Below, piece after piece: positions 50,562 through 58,383 of a stretch of 64,000 bases of DNA. The notes beneath the pieces were generated by a model, which ran no database searches, was not told the DNA's origin, and saw nothing but the letters and a program-made list of their open reading frames with translations. Origin of the DNA: an uncultured bacterium (lineage in GTDB: Bacteria; Bacillota; Clostridia; Oscillospirales; Acutalibacteraceae); contig CAJMOH010000006.1 of the NCBI GenBank assembly GCA_905215055.1, forward strand, positions 24,412-88,411, in the 5' to 3' direction. A program made the position numbers and the translations under genes. Within the stretch, counting starts at the first letter, position 1, and each line of letters begins with the position of its first letter.

Positions 50562-51896
50562 TTGGAAAAGAATCTCACGCTGGAACAGCTGGAGGCCTAT
50601 GAAAAGGCCTTCGACGCCGACCGGGCCAACCAGGTGGCCATGCGGGCTGTCACCACCAACGGTCTGGTGAAAGCCGCCACCAACCAGGAGGTCTACCGCC
50701 GGGACCGCCATCAATTCTCCATTTCTCTGGAGCAGGGCAGCGTTACCAACCAGAAGCAGAGCGGACGGTGCTGGATGTTCGCCGCCCTGAACACCATGCG
50801 CTTCGCCATTATGAAGAAGCTGAATCTGAATACTTTTGAGCTGTCCCAAAACTACACCCTGTTTTACGACAAGCTGGAAAAGGCCAACTATTTCCTGGAA
50901 AGCATTCTGGGCACGCTGGAGGAGCCTGTCAATGGCCGGGTAATCGCCCACCTGCTGTCCATGCCCCTCAACGATGGGGGACAGTGGGATATGTTCTGCA
51001 ACCTGATCGAGAAGTACGGCGTGGTCCCCAAGGATGCCATGCCGGAGACAGCCTGCTCTTCCTCCACCCGGGAGATGGTGGGCTATATGACCCGCAAGCT
51101 TCGGGAGTTTGCCTGCACTCTGCGTACCGGCTATCAGCAGGGCCAGACTATGGAAGAGCTGCGCCAGCAGAAGGACGCCATGCTGGAAACCGTGTACAAC
51201 ATGCTCTGCGTGTGCCTGGGCAAGCCTCCCCGCACCTTCACCCTGGAGGTGCGTGACAAGGATAAGCGCTTTATCCGCCACGAGGGGCTGACCGGCAAGG
51301 AGTTCTTCGAGAAGTATGTGGGGTGGAGCCTGTCCGACTATGTGAGCCTGATCAACGCCCCCACCGCCGACAAGCCCTATCACAAGACCTACACCGTCAA
51401 GCTGCTGGGCAACGTGGTAGAGGGCCGGCCCGTCAAGTATTTAAACCTGCCGGTAGAGGACCTGAAGGCCGCGGCCATTGCCCAGATGAAGGACGGCCAG
51501 CCCGTGTGGTTTGGCTGCGACGTGGGCCAATGCTCTCTGCGGGAGGGCGGCGTTATGGATTTGGAGGCTGTCAAGGTCGGCGATCTGTTCGGCACGGAGT
51601 TCCCCATGACCAAGGCTCAGCGCTTGGACTACGGCGAAAGCCTGATGACCCATGCCATGGTGTTCCAGGGCGTGGAGCTGGACGAAAACGGCCGTCCCCT
51701 GCGCTGGAGAGTGGAAAACAGCTGGGGCAAGGACGCCGGCGTGGACGGCTATTATGTGATGAGCGACGATTGGTTCACCGAGTACACCTATCAGGTGGTG
51801 GTAAACAAGAAATATCTGACCGCCCAGCAGGTGGAGGAGCTGGCTCAGGAGCCTATCCAGCTGGAGCCTTGGGACCCCATGGGGTCCCTGGCCTGA
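50562..51896 (+). CDS. pepC: C1-family aminopeptidase PepC/bleomycin hydrolase
   Basis: The 444-residue cysteine peptidase shows the papain-like triad in order: Cys in NQKQSGRCWMFAALN, His in MTHAMVFQGV and Asn in RVENSWGKD. The length and the C-terminal arm, which enters the active site in bleomycin hydrolases, fit the hexameric PepC family. It trims peptides in the cytoplasm. I use TTG at 50562 (EKNLTLEQLEAYE); the in-frame GTG nine bases earlier is only two bases from AAAGGA. It lies between murE and murF in one orientation. Confidence 0.92.
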   Translation: MEKNLTLEQLEAYEKAFDADRANQVAMRAVTTNGLVKAATNQEVYRRDRHQFSISLEQGSVTNQKQSGRCWMFAALNTMRFAIMKKLNLNTFELSQNYTLFYDKLEKANYFLESILGTLEEPVNGRVIAHLLSMPLNDGGQWDMFCNLIEKYGVVPKDAMPETACSSSTREMVGYMTRKLREFACTLRTGYQQGQTMEELRQQKDAMLETVYNMLCVCLGKPPRTFTLEVRDKDKRFIRHEGLTGKEFFEKYVGWSLSDYVSLINAPTADKPYHKTYTVKLLGNVVEGRPVKYLNLPVEDLKAAAIAQMKDGQPVWFGCDVGQCSLREGGVMDLEAVKVGDLFGTEFPMTKAQRLDYGESLMTHAMVFQGVELDENGRPLRWRVENSWGKDAGVDGYYVMSDDWFTEYTYQVVVNKKYLTAQQVEELAQEPIQLEPWDPMGSLA

Positions 51897-51942
51897 GAGG
51901 AGCCTCCCCTTTGACCAACAAATAACGCCACTGGAGTGACTT

Positions 51943-53301
51943 ATGCGAGTAAAAGTGTCTGACATTGCAGCCGCCGCGGAGGGAAAGCTTCTCTGCGGGG
52001 ACGAGAACACGGTGATTACCTCCTTTATCACCGACAGCCGGGAGGCCAAGGCCGGCGCCATGTTTGTGCCCATTCGGGGCGAGCGGGCAGATGGTCACAG
52101 CTACATACCCGCCGTGCTGGAGGGACCTGCCGCCGCCGCCTTCACCGACCACGAAATCCCCCTGGGGGAAAAGCCCCTGGTGCTGGTAAAGGACTGCCGG
52201 GAGGCCCTGCAAAGGGCCGCTGCCTGGTACCGGGACCAGTTTGCCATTCCCATTGTGGGAATTACCGGCAGCGTGGGGAAAACCACCGCCAAGGAAATGG
52301 TGGCCCAGGCTCTTTCCGCCCAATTCCGGGTGCTGAAAACCGCTGGGAACCAGAACAGCCAGGTGGGGGTACCCATCACCGTGTGCGGCTTGCGGAAGGA
52401 TCACACGGCCGCCGTGGTGGAGATGGGCGTCAGCATGCCCGGTGAGATGGCCCGCATTGCCGGGGTGGTAAAGCCCACCTGCGCGGTGATGACCAACATC
52501 GGCGTTTCTCACATTGAGTTTATGAAAACCCGGGAGAATATCTTGGCGGAAAAGGCCCGCATTGCCGACTATCTGCCCCCAGACGGCGCCCTGTTTGTCA
52601 ACGGGGACGACGACTTGCTGCCCACCCTGAAGGAAACCATGGGCAGCCGGGTGGTCACCTTTGGCCTGGGTCCCACCTGCGACTGGAGAGCCTTTGGGCT
52701 GAACGAGGCGGATAAAGGCACCTTTTTCACCTGCCAGTCCCCTGCCGGAGAGCGGACCGAGCTGTTTGTTCCCGCCGCGGGAGAGCACAACGTCCGCAAT
52801 GCTCTGTGCGCCATGGCCGTGGCCCGATATCTGGGTGTGCCTGCCGGGGATGTGGTCCGGGCAATTTCCGCCTATAAGGCGCCTGCCATGCGCCAGCAGA
52901 TGGTGGAGGCCAACGGCCTGCTTATCATTGACGACAGCTATAACGCCAGCCCGGACTCTATGCGCAGCGCCATTGACGTGCTTTCCACCCGTCCGGTGAC
53001 GGGCAAGCGGGCGGCTGTGTTGGCCGATATGCTGGAGCTGGGAGATTTTTCCCAGCAGGGCCACTATCAGGTGGGACAGTACGCCAGGGAGCGCGGTGTG
53101 GAGCTGCTGGTGGCAGTAGGTCCTCTCTCCAGGGAGATCGCCGCGGGCTATGGAGAAGGCGCCCGTTGGTTTGCCACCAATCAAGAGGCCGCCGCCTTTT
53201 TGCGGGATGCCCTGCGCCCCGGAGACGCCGTACTGGTCAAGGGGTCCCGAGGCATGAAAACCGATGAGATTGTGGCGGCTCTCAGCGCCGTTTCGTCTTA
53301 A
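51943..53301 (+). CDS. murF: UDP-N-acetylmuramoyl-tripeptide--D-alanyl-D-alanine ligase MurF
   Basis: The 452-residue ligase has the MurF arrangement: FITDSREAKAGAMFVPIRGERADG in the first domain, the P-loop GITGSVGKTTAKEM, NQNSQVGVPIT, the metal/ATP region NIGVSHIEFM, and a C-terminal domain with IIDDSYNASPDSMRSAIDVL. It adds D-Ala-D-Ala to the muramyl tripeptide, completing the step after MurE. It begins 46 bases after pepC and ends at a strong terminator. Confidence 0.96.
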   Translation: MRVKVSDIAAAAEGKLLCGDENTVITSFITDSREAKAGAMFVPIRGERADGHSYIPAVLEGPAAAAFTDHEIPLGEKPLVLVKDCREALQRAAAWYRDQFAIPIVGITGSVGKTTAKEMVAQALSAQFRVLKTAGNQNSQVGVPITVCGLRKDHTAAVVEMGVSMPGEMARIAGVVKPTCAVMTNIGVSHIEFMKTRENILAEKARIADYLPPDGALFVNGDDDLLPTLKETMGSRVVTFGLGPTCDWRAFGLNEADKGTFFTCQSPAGERTELFVPAAGEHNVRNALCAMAVARYLGVPAGDVVRAISAYKAPAMRQQMVEANGLLIIDDSYNASPDSMRSAIDVLSTRPVTGKRAAVLADMLELGDFSQQGHYQVGQYARERGVELLVAVGPLSREIAAGYGEGARWFATNQEAAAFLRDALRPGDAVLVKGSRGMKTDEIVAALSAVSS

Positions 53302-53317
53302 AATCGAGAAAAACAAG

Positions 53318-53356
53318 AAAAGCGCCCCTCCCATCCGCGGGAGAGGCGCTTTTTTA
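53318..53356 (+). terminator. Rho-independent terminator after murF
   Basis: Stem AAAAGCGCC / GGCGCTTTT with inner CTCCC / GGGAG, followed by TTTTT (53350-53355). Confidence 0.85.
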
Positions 53357-53372
53357 TGGAATATAGTAAGAC

Positions 53373-53567
53373 TCAGCGGTAATAGGCGTGAGGCTGCATG
53401 CTTAGAAATTGGCGGAGCACCACGCTGTTCAGCTGGTTGTAATAGTGCAGATAGTCCTTTTTCCTTTGACGTTCCTGACGGTTTTTGGCCTGGAGAAGCT
53501 TCCACTTGGCGCAGTTTTTGTGGCAGCCTTCGCAATAGCGGCCGCAGGTGGCTTGGCAAGGGATCAT
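53373..53567 (-). CDS. Small Cys-rich conserved protein (64 aa)
   Basis: The 64-residue product begins MIPCQATCGRYCEGCHKNCAKW, six Cys/His-type ligands in 20 residues (cited in part), then a Lys/Arg/Gln-rich helix and a tail QFLSMQPHAYYR. The Cys spacing suggests a structural zinc site. I recall similar short proteins in Clostridia but no function. The ATG at 53567 follows GAAAGGAG. Its leader carries a large terminator-like hairpin immediately upstream, so expression is probably controlled at RNA level. Confidence 0.68.
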   Translation of the reverse strand: MIPCQATCGRYCEGCHKNCAKWKLLQAKNRQERQRKKDYLHYYNQLNSVVLRQFLSMQPHAYYR

Positions 53568-53593
53568 AGTGTGTTCGCTCCTTTCCTGGAAAC

Positions 53594-53762
53594 AAAAAAC
53601 AGCCGCCTTTTACCGGAAGCTGGCGCGCAGGGGCGCCGGCTCCGCAAAGGACGGCTGTTTTGGTTTGCAAGTGGATGTGGGGTCCGCCTGCTGGCGGGAC
53701 CAGATGGTTGGCGCAGCCATGGCGCGCACCCCCTTCAGTAAAGGTCTGAGAAGATTATAGCA
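53594..53762 (-). ncRNA. Candidate structured leader RNA or small RNA upstream of the Cys-rich gene
   Basis: Minus strand: an extended -10 TGCTATAAT (53754-53762) would give a transcript of about 150 bases. It contains a GGTC-c-CGCC-AGCA-GGCG-GACC hairpin and a GTGCGCGCC/GGCTGCGCC stem. A large terminator, AAAACAGCCGTCC / GGCGGCTGTTTT (53646-53661 with 53597-53611), is followed by TTTTTT just before the next ribosome-binding site. Common riboswitch, T-box, 6S and SRP signatures were looked for and not seen. It fills most of the gap up to 53913; nothing was recognised in the remainder. Confidence 0.5.
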
Positions 53763-53913
53763 TGGTAAAGCGTCAAAATCTATCAACTTTTTGTTAAGTT
53801 TTTCTTAACGCCGAAATCTTCTCCAGGCCCCTGCCCTCTGGCGCGCGGATAGCAGGAGCCGGGAAGGCGGTCCAGCGGGGCTTGTTTTATAGATAGAGGG
53901 CGGGGGTGGAATT

Positions 53914-54819
53914 TTATGCCAGCATTCCGCCCAGCAGCAGCCCGGCGGCGTCCCCGTTCAGGCAGAGGCTGCGTCCGGCAAGCTCCTGGGGCGCGTAGGA
54001 CTGCCCTTTGTTGACGCAGACATACTGGGCCTTTTGGTTTTGATACACCTGCTGCCAGAAGTTGTACTTGATGATTCCCGGGGTGTTCAAGCCCACGCCC
54101 AGCTCTAAATAGAGAACAGGCGTATCCTCGTGCCGCCGGACAAAATCGTCATAGCGCCCCGCGGCGGCATACCATCCATTGTCCTGCACAAAGGTGTTGT
54201 CCGCCCGAAGATTCATGGACATGGGCGCGCCGCATTTTGGGCAATGGGGAACCAGCTCCGTGGGAACGGACATCCTGGGACGAACTCCAGCAGGCAGCTT
54301 CAGCCCCTGGTCTGTTATTTGAAACCCCTGGGCCTCCACCATTTGGAGAACCTGGTCCTCGTTGTCATAGGTTTTGTCGTGGCAGGGCTTGGAGCACTGC
54401 CACAGGCCGTAATCTCCCTGGGTGTAGAACAGGCGGCGCCTGTCAAAGCCGGCCTTTTGAAAGCAGTGGTCCACGTTGGTGGTGAGGACAAAATATTCCT
54501 TGTCCTGGACCAGCTTCAACAGGGCCGGATAGACGGGCTTGGGTGGGTCGCAGTAGCGGTTGAGGAAAACAAATCGGCTCCAGTAGGCCCAGCGCTCCTC
54601 CAAAGTGGGAAAGGGGAAAAAGCCGCCGGAATACATGTCGTGGAAGCCGTACCTTTCCTCAAAGTCGGCAAAATAGCGGTGAAAGCGCTCTCCGCTGTAG
54701 AGAAAGCCAGCGGAGGTGGAAAGTCCGGCCCCCGCGCCGATTAGAAGGGTGTCCGCCTGGCGGATCATTTCCTGAAAGGCGGAAAGCTTCTGTTCTGCTT
54801 GCGAAGTTGTTTTCAGCAT
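53914..54819 (-). CDS. Class M sirtuin (SirTM), probable protein ADP-ribosyltransferase
   Basis: The 301-residue protein has a sirtuin NAD-binding fold: GAGAGLSTSAGF at 28-39, YSGERFHRYF, the NxD motif in LTTNVDHCF, and TQGDYGLWQC where canonical sirtuins have the catalytic His region. CSKPC and CPKCG form a zinc site. This departure from the HG motif and the large insertions match class M sirtuins, which in Staphylococcus and Streptococcus mono-ADP-ribosylate proteins. It overlaps the macrodomain gene by seven bases, the diagnostic pairing. The lipoylated GcvH-L target and lipoate ligase of those operons are absent here. Confidence 0.85.
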   Translation of the reverse strand: MLKTTSQAEQKLSAFQEMIRQADTLLIGAGAGLSTSAGFLYSGERFHRYFADFEERYGFHDMYSGGFFPFPTLEERWAYWSRFVFLNRYCDPPKPVYPALLKLVQDKEYFVLTTNVDHCFQKAGFDRRRLFYTQGDYGLWQCSKPCHDKTYDNEDQVLQMVEAQGFQITDQGLKLPAGVRPRMSVPTELVPHCPKCGAPMSMNLRADNTFVQDNGWYAAAGRYDDFVRRHEDTPVLYLELGVGLNTPGIIKYNFWQQVYQNQKAQYVCVNKGQSYAPQELAGRSLCLNGDAAGLLLGGMLA

Positions 54820-55604
54820 GGGAATCCCTCCAGGAGCTGTTGATACATGTGCAGGTCCACATCCTTAAACACATTGAAAATAACCCGAATGTCCGGCTTC
54901 TGTGCAGTCAAAAAGGATGTCACCGTTTGAACCGCAATCTCAGCGGCCTTTTCATTGGGAAAGTGAAATTCCCCGGTGGAAATGCAGCAGAAGGCGATGC
55001 TCCGGCAGCCGTTTTCCACAGCCAGCTCCAAGCAGGAGCGGTAACAGGAGGTGAGAGCCTGGCAGTCCTCGTCCGTCAGAGAGCCGTAAACAATGGGGCC
55101 TACCGTGTGCAGAATGTATTTGCTGGGCAGATTGAAGGCAGGCGTGAGCTTTGCCCGTCCTGCGGGCTCCTCATGGCCCTGAGCCTCCATGATGCGGTGG
55201 CACAAAAGCCGCAGCTGAACGCCGCTGCGGGTGTGGATGATGTTGTCAATGCAGCCGTGCAGGGGGTGGAAACAGCCCAGCAGGGCGCTGTTGGCGGCGT
55301 TTACAATGGCGTCCGCCTTCAGGGTGGTGATGTCTCCCTGCCAGAGAACCAGCTGCGGGTTTCCGGGAATGGAGGACAGCTTCTCGCTGTCCACAATGCC
55401 CCGCTGGTCCCGCTCCGTTTGCAGGTATTGGTCCTGAATCCGAAGAAATTCCTGGCTGATGGGCTGGGGCGCCCGCAGGTTGCACAGGGAGCGGAGCAGC
55501 TGACGCTGTTCTGTTTCCCCCTGGGGAATCTCCAGTTCCCGGTATGTGGGCTGCTCCTTCAGCAGCTCCTGAATCAAATAGACGCGCCGCTGGGCTTGTG
55601 TCAT
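54813..55604 (-). CDS. Zinc-containing macrodomain, protein-ADP-ribose hydrolase
   Basis: The 263-residue protein carries an N-terminal helical extension, the macrodomain entry LWQGDITTLKADAIVNAANSALLGCFHPLHGCID, cited for its parts: GDIT, NAANS and the zinc-ligand loop CFHPLHGC. The phosphate-binding loop CCISTGEFHFPNEKAAEIA follows. The zinc motif and neighbouring SirTM define the family that removes ADP-ribose from the SirTM target. GTG/ATG choices do not matter; ATG 55604 follows GAAAGGAAG. Confidence 0.9.
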   Translation of the reverse strand: MTQAQRRVYLIQELLKEQPTYRELEIPQGETEQRQLLRSLCNLRAPQPISQEFLRIQDQYLQTERDQRGIVDSEKLSSIPGNPQLVLWQGDITTLKADAIVNAANSALLGCFHPLHGCIDNIIHTRSGVQLRLLCHRIMEAQGHEEPAGRAKLTPAFNLPSKYILHTVGPIVYGSLTDEDCQALTSCYRSCLELAVENGCRSIAFCCISTGEFHFPNEKAAEIAVQTVTSFLTAQKPDIRVIFNVFKDVDLHMYQQLLEGFPC

Positions 55605-55688
55605 AAAGACCCCTTCCTTTCTGTCGCTGTCATTGTACCGCGGTTTCCGCCGGCTGTGAAGTACGCACTTTTTGGTAACTGACCCTTC

Positions 55689-55727
55689 AAAAAAAGGGCC
55701 ACTGCATGGCGCAGCAGCCTTTTTTTC
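55689..55727. terminator. Bidirectional terminator before the macrodomain operon
   Basis: AAAAAAAGGGCCACTGC, then GCAGCAGCC and TTTTTTT (imperfect GC stem flanked by A7 and T7). On the minus strand it ends the NAD(P)-binding gene. Confidence 0.65.
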
Positions 55728-55733
55728 ATGGAA

Positions 55734-56363
55734 TTATTTCCGCACCACACTGATGCGCTGTTGAATGTGATTTCCCTTTTCGGCCTCGTCCATCATGGCG
55801 ATGGCGTAGTCGGCATAGCTGATGATGCTCTCGCCCTGAGCGTTGAGTGTCAGCTCCTCGCCGCCCAGAATGTACTTTCCGGTGCGCTGCCCCTCCGCCT
55901 GGAAATCCCCGGCGGGACTCAGGTACGTCCACTTCACGTCGGAACGGTTCCGCAGCTGGGCAAGAGCCTGGGCCATAGCCGCTGCCAGAGGCTTGAACGC
56001 GTCGGGGAAGTCAGGGCCGTCCGCCACACAAGCCGTGTGCTCCGGGTTTACATACAGGCTGCCTGCGCCGCCCACCACCAGCAGGCGGGTGTCTGTGCCG
56101 GAGAGAATGTCGCACAGGTGCTTGAGAGAGGTGCTGTGCTGGGGCAGGGTGTCCTCGGTCCAGGCGCCAAAGGCGTCGATGACCACGTCAAAGCCTGCCA
56201 GATCAGCGGCGGTCAGGTCAAACAGGTCCTTTTTCAGCACCTTTTGGGCGGCAGTCTGGTTTTCCTCCCGAACCACGGCGGTTACGTCCAGACCGCGGCT
56301 GACAGCTTCCTTGACAATCAGTTTTCCAGCTTTTCCATTGGCGCATACAACGGCAAGTTTCAT
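55734..56363 (-). CDS. NAD(P)-binding protein, atypical SDR/YwnB-like
   Basis: The 209-residue protein starts MKLAVVCANGKAGKLIVKEAVS, a Rossmann entry with a CANGKAGK Gly-rich loop, followed by VTAVVREE (second strand), DLTAADLAGFDVVIDAFG, LLVVGGAGSLYV and TYLSPAGDF, as in NAD(P)H-binding YwnB/NmrA-type proteins. It is probably a reductase or redox sensor. The ATG at 56363 follows TTGGAGGAA. Its promoter has a palindrome near the -35, suggesting a repressor. Confidence 0.82.
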   Translation of the reverse strand: MKLAVVCANGKAGKLIVKEAVSRGLDVTAVVREENQTAAQKVLKKDLFDLTAADLAGFDVVIDAFGAWTEDTLPQHSTSLKHLCDILSGTDTRLLVVGGAGSLYVNPEHTACVADGPDFPDAFKPLAAAMAQALAQLRNRSDVKWTYLSPAGDFQAEGQRTGKYILGGEELTLNAQGESIISYADYAIAMMDEAEKGNHIQQRISVVRK

Positions 56364-56449
56364 GATAAAATTCCTCCAATTCAAATAGTGAGACGCAGCG
56401 TTGTTTTTCTTCAGCCTCGGTCCGGCCGGTTCCCTCAGCTCTTGACTGC

Positions 56450-56494
56450 ATTATACGGCGGAAGGGCCTGTTTGTAAAGTAAGCACAAATTTGT
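56450..56494 (-). promoter_or_regulatory. Promoter and operator-like palindrome of the YwnB-like gene
   Basis: Minus strand: -35 TTTACA (56473-56478), 17-base spacer, -10 TATAAT (56450-56455). The perfect palindrome ACAAATTTGT (56485-56494) lies just upstream, as expected for a MarR/HxlR-type repressor or activator. The rest of the 56364-56693 gap holds an orphan ribosome-binding site plus ATG at 56509 (plus) without a recognisable gene. Confidence 0.65.
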
Positions 56495-56633
56495 ACCGTA
56501 GGAATCATATGGAAACTAATGGACAGTTACCAGCTGGATACCTTTTGGGAAAACCGCCCTTTCAGAGCCTTTTCCCGGAGAAAAAATTTTTATGGAGGAA
56601 AACGCCGCCCGTGCCTTGTGGAAGGACCGCGCG

Positions 56634-56665
56634 CAAAAAAAGTAAGAGGCCGCGGGCAGCCTCTT
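56634..56665 (-). terminator. Terminator after the kinase-like gene
   Basis: Minus strand: 7-bp stem AAGAGGC / GCCTCTT (56659-56665 with 56644-56650), 8-base loop, then ACTTTTTTT. Confidence 0.85.
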
Positions 56666-56693
56666 GCCGTGAGTCAGAAAAAATTCGAAGGAA

Positions 56694-57527
56694 TCAGCCG
56701 TTTGGGAAAGCCAGCGACTTCTCCCAGGCCTGGGCAAAGCGTTCCAAGTTTAGAAAGCGGCTTTCCCGCCGGGGGGAGATGGCCTTTTTTCCACATTCCC
56801 AAGCGCTTTGAGACAGAGGCCAGACTGAAAGCTCCCTTCCTTCTGGAGCGAACAGCTCAAAGGCAAAGGAACCCATGGTGAACACCATGGTGGTCTCATC
56901 AATGGGAGCTCCCTTTTGAAACTCCTCTGGGGCCATAAAGCGGGTGGAGCCCCACATTTTTCCCACCGGATTCGCGAAGGGCATTTTGTGATAGGCGTCC
57001 ACATCGCAGAGAAGTGTGCGGTCCGTTGATTCTTCATACAGCACGCAGCCGTCGTAAAAATCCACGGACACATATCCCTGCTTGGCGGCGTGGCGGTGAA
57101 ATTCCAGCACCTTTTGAAAGATGCCCAGTTTCCGCTCCAGGGGCAGGGACAAAAACCGTTCCCGGGTGGCATATTGCTTGCCCATGCAGAGGGCGTCTGT
57201 CCAGGGGAAAAGCAGGGCGTAGCCGTCCCCGGCAGGTCCCTCCCACAGCAGGGGCAGCAAAACGGGGTGAGCCAGGTCCTCATACACCGCGGCGGAGGCC
57301 TTCAGCAGCTCTACCGCCCGTTCCGGCTCTCCGTGGTAGCGAAGGGGCTTGGCCCCGGCGAGCTTCAAAAAGTACCGGCGGTCCCCTTGCTCCAGACCAA
57401 AGCAAAGGTTGCCGGAATCCTGCTGGTCCAATACGCGAAAGACCCTTCCCCACCGGCGGAGAAAGGAGAGGTCAAATTCCTCCTTCAGTACGCAGGGTAC
57501 CCCGTCGGGAAACACTGTGGCAGCCAT
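56694..57527 (-). CDS. Ser/Thr kinase-like or aminoglycoside-phosphotransferase-like protein
   Basis: The 277-residue protein resembles a protein kinase: RRYFLKLAG with the ATP-binding Lys, LLPLLWEG and YALLFPWT (hinge-like), YVSVDFYDGCVLYE in the catalytic-loop position, LLCDVDAYHKM in place of DFG, and GSTRFMAPEEF as the APE motif. The catalytic-loop Asn is replaced by Cys and DFG by DVD, so activity is uncertain. It lies 11 bases after the GntR regulator, so the two are co-transcribed. Its target is unknown. Confidence 0.75.
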   Translation of the reverse strand: MAATVFPDGVPCVLKEEFDLSFLRRWGRVFRVLDQQDSGNLCFGLEQGDRRYFLKLAGAKPLRYHGEPERAVELLKASAAVYEDLAHPVLLPLLWEGPAGDGYALLFPWTDALCMGKQYATRERFLSLPLERKLGIFQKVLEFHRHAAKQGYVSVDFYDGCVLYEESTDRTLLCDVDAYHKMPFANPVGKMWGSTRFMAPEEFQKGAPIDETTMVFTMGSFAFELFAPEGRELSVWPLSQSAWECGKKAISPRRESRFLNLERFAQAWEKSLAFPNG

Positions 57528-57538
57528 GGCAGCCTCCT

Positions 57539-58255
57539 TTATGAATAGACAAAGATAAACCGGTCCGCCCGGTAAACCGTGCGGTATACCTCAAGCACAG
57601 CCCCGTCCGAGTCGCGGATGGTCTTGCTGCTGAACACCAGCCCCGTGGAGGCCGCGGGCAACTCCAGCACCTCCTGCTCCAGCCGGGTGAGCAGGCCCAC
57701 GGTCATCTGGGAGTTTTCCCCGTGAAACTGCGTGTAGCCGTTTTGCCGCAGGTAGCTGTGGAAGGAGAGAATTCCGCCTGCTTCCTGGGAAAGACGGGGA
57801 AAATGCTTCTCCGGCAGATAGCGGGTGTACACCGCCGCGGGAGCGCCGTCCACAATGCGGAGCAAAGCGACCTTCCAAACAGGCTCTTCCTTGGAAAGCC
57901 CCAGACTTTCATAGATGGGCTGGCGGTAGGAAATGCGTTTTGCCTGGATATTTCGAGACTCGTGGGGAATGCCCAGCTCCTCCATTTTTTGGGTAAAGCT
58001 GGTGCGTCCCACCATGGCCAGGGGAATCTTTTCCTTCTTTCCGGCAAAAAAGCTGCCGTAGCCCTGCAAGGAGTAGATATACCCCAGCTCCTTCAGACGG
58101 CTGTAAGCCTTTCGCACGCCGGACCGTGGAACCTGAAATTCCCCGGCCAGCTTGTTTTCGCTGGGCAGCTTGTCCCCGGGAACGTATTTCCCGTTTTGCA
58201 GGTCTCGAATCAGCCGGTCGGCAATTTCCTCCCAGCCGGCGTCTGCTTCTTTCAA
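57539..58255 (-). CDS. GntR/HutC family regulator, PhnF-like
   Basis: The 238-residue protein has an N-terminal winged helix (WEEIADRLIRDLQNGKYVPGDKLPSENKLAGEF, here the characteristic GDKLPSENKLA, then VRKAYSRLKELGYI) and a C-terminal UTRA ligand-binding domain (AKRISYRQPIYESLGL, VYTRYLPEKHFPRL, VYRADRFIFV). The start is TTG at 58255, seven bases after AAGGAGG. It is divergent from the phn operon, as PhnF regulators are, and probably senses a phosphonate-related ligand. The paired kinase-like gene is unusual. Confidence 0.87.
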   Translation of the reverse strand: MKEADAGWEEIADRLIRDLQNGKYVPGDKLPSENKLAGEFQVPRSGVRKAYSRLKELGYIYSLQGYGSFFAGKKEKIPLAMVGRTSFTQKMEELGIPHESRNIQAKRISYRQPIYESLGLSKEEPVWKVALLRIVDGAPAAVYTRYLPEKHFPRLSQEAGGILSFHSYLRQNGYTQFHGENSQMTVGLLTRLEQEVLELPAASTGLVFSSKTIRDSDGAVLEVYRTVYRADRFIFVYS

Positions 58256-58286
58256 GGCAAGGCCTCCTTTCCCTTTTACGATATGG

Positions 58287-58315
58287 ATTATACCCCGAGA
58301 GCTGTTCCAGCACAA
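58287..58315 (-). promoter_or_regulatory. Promoter for the GntR-kinase transcript
   Basis: Minus strand: -35 TTGTGC (58310-58315), 17-base spacer, -10 TATAAT (58287-58292). The plus-strand phn promoter is not obvious; a direct repeat TTTTAAC (58331-58350 region) may belong to the operator. Confidence 0.6.
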
Positions 58316-58383
58316 CCCTCTTCCGGCTGTTTTAACTGGCTTTTAACCTTTCCACCTTGGCGCCTTTACAGGAGGTTTTTATC

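Noticed and set aside
56491..56811. 106-codon plus-strand frame starting near 56509
   Set aside because: After the first few codons it is basic low-complexity sequence crossing the terminator and the 3' end of the kinase-like gene; treated only as a possible remnant.
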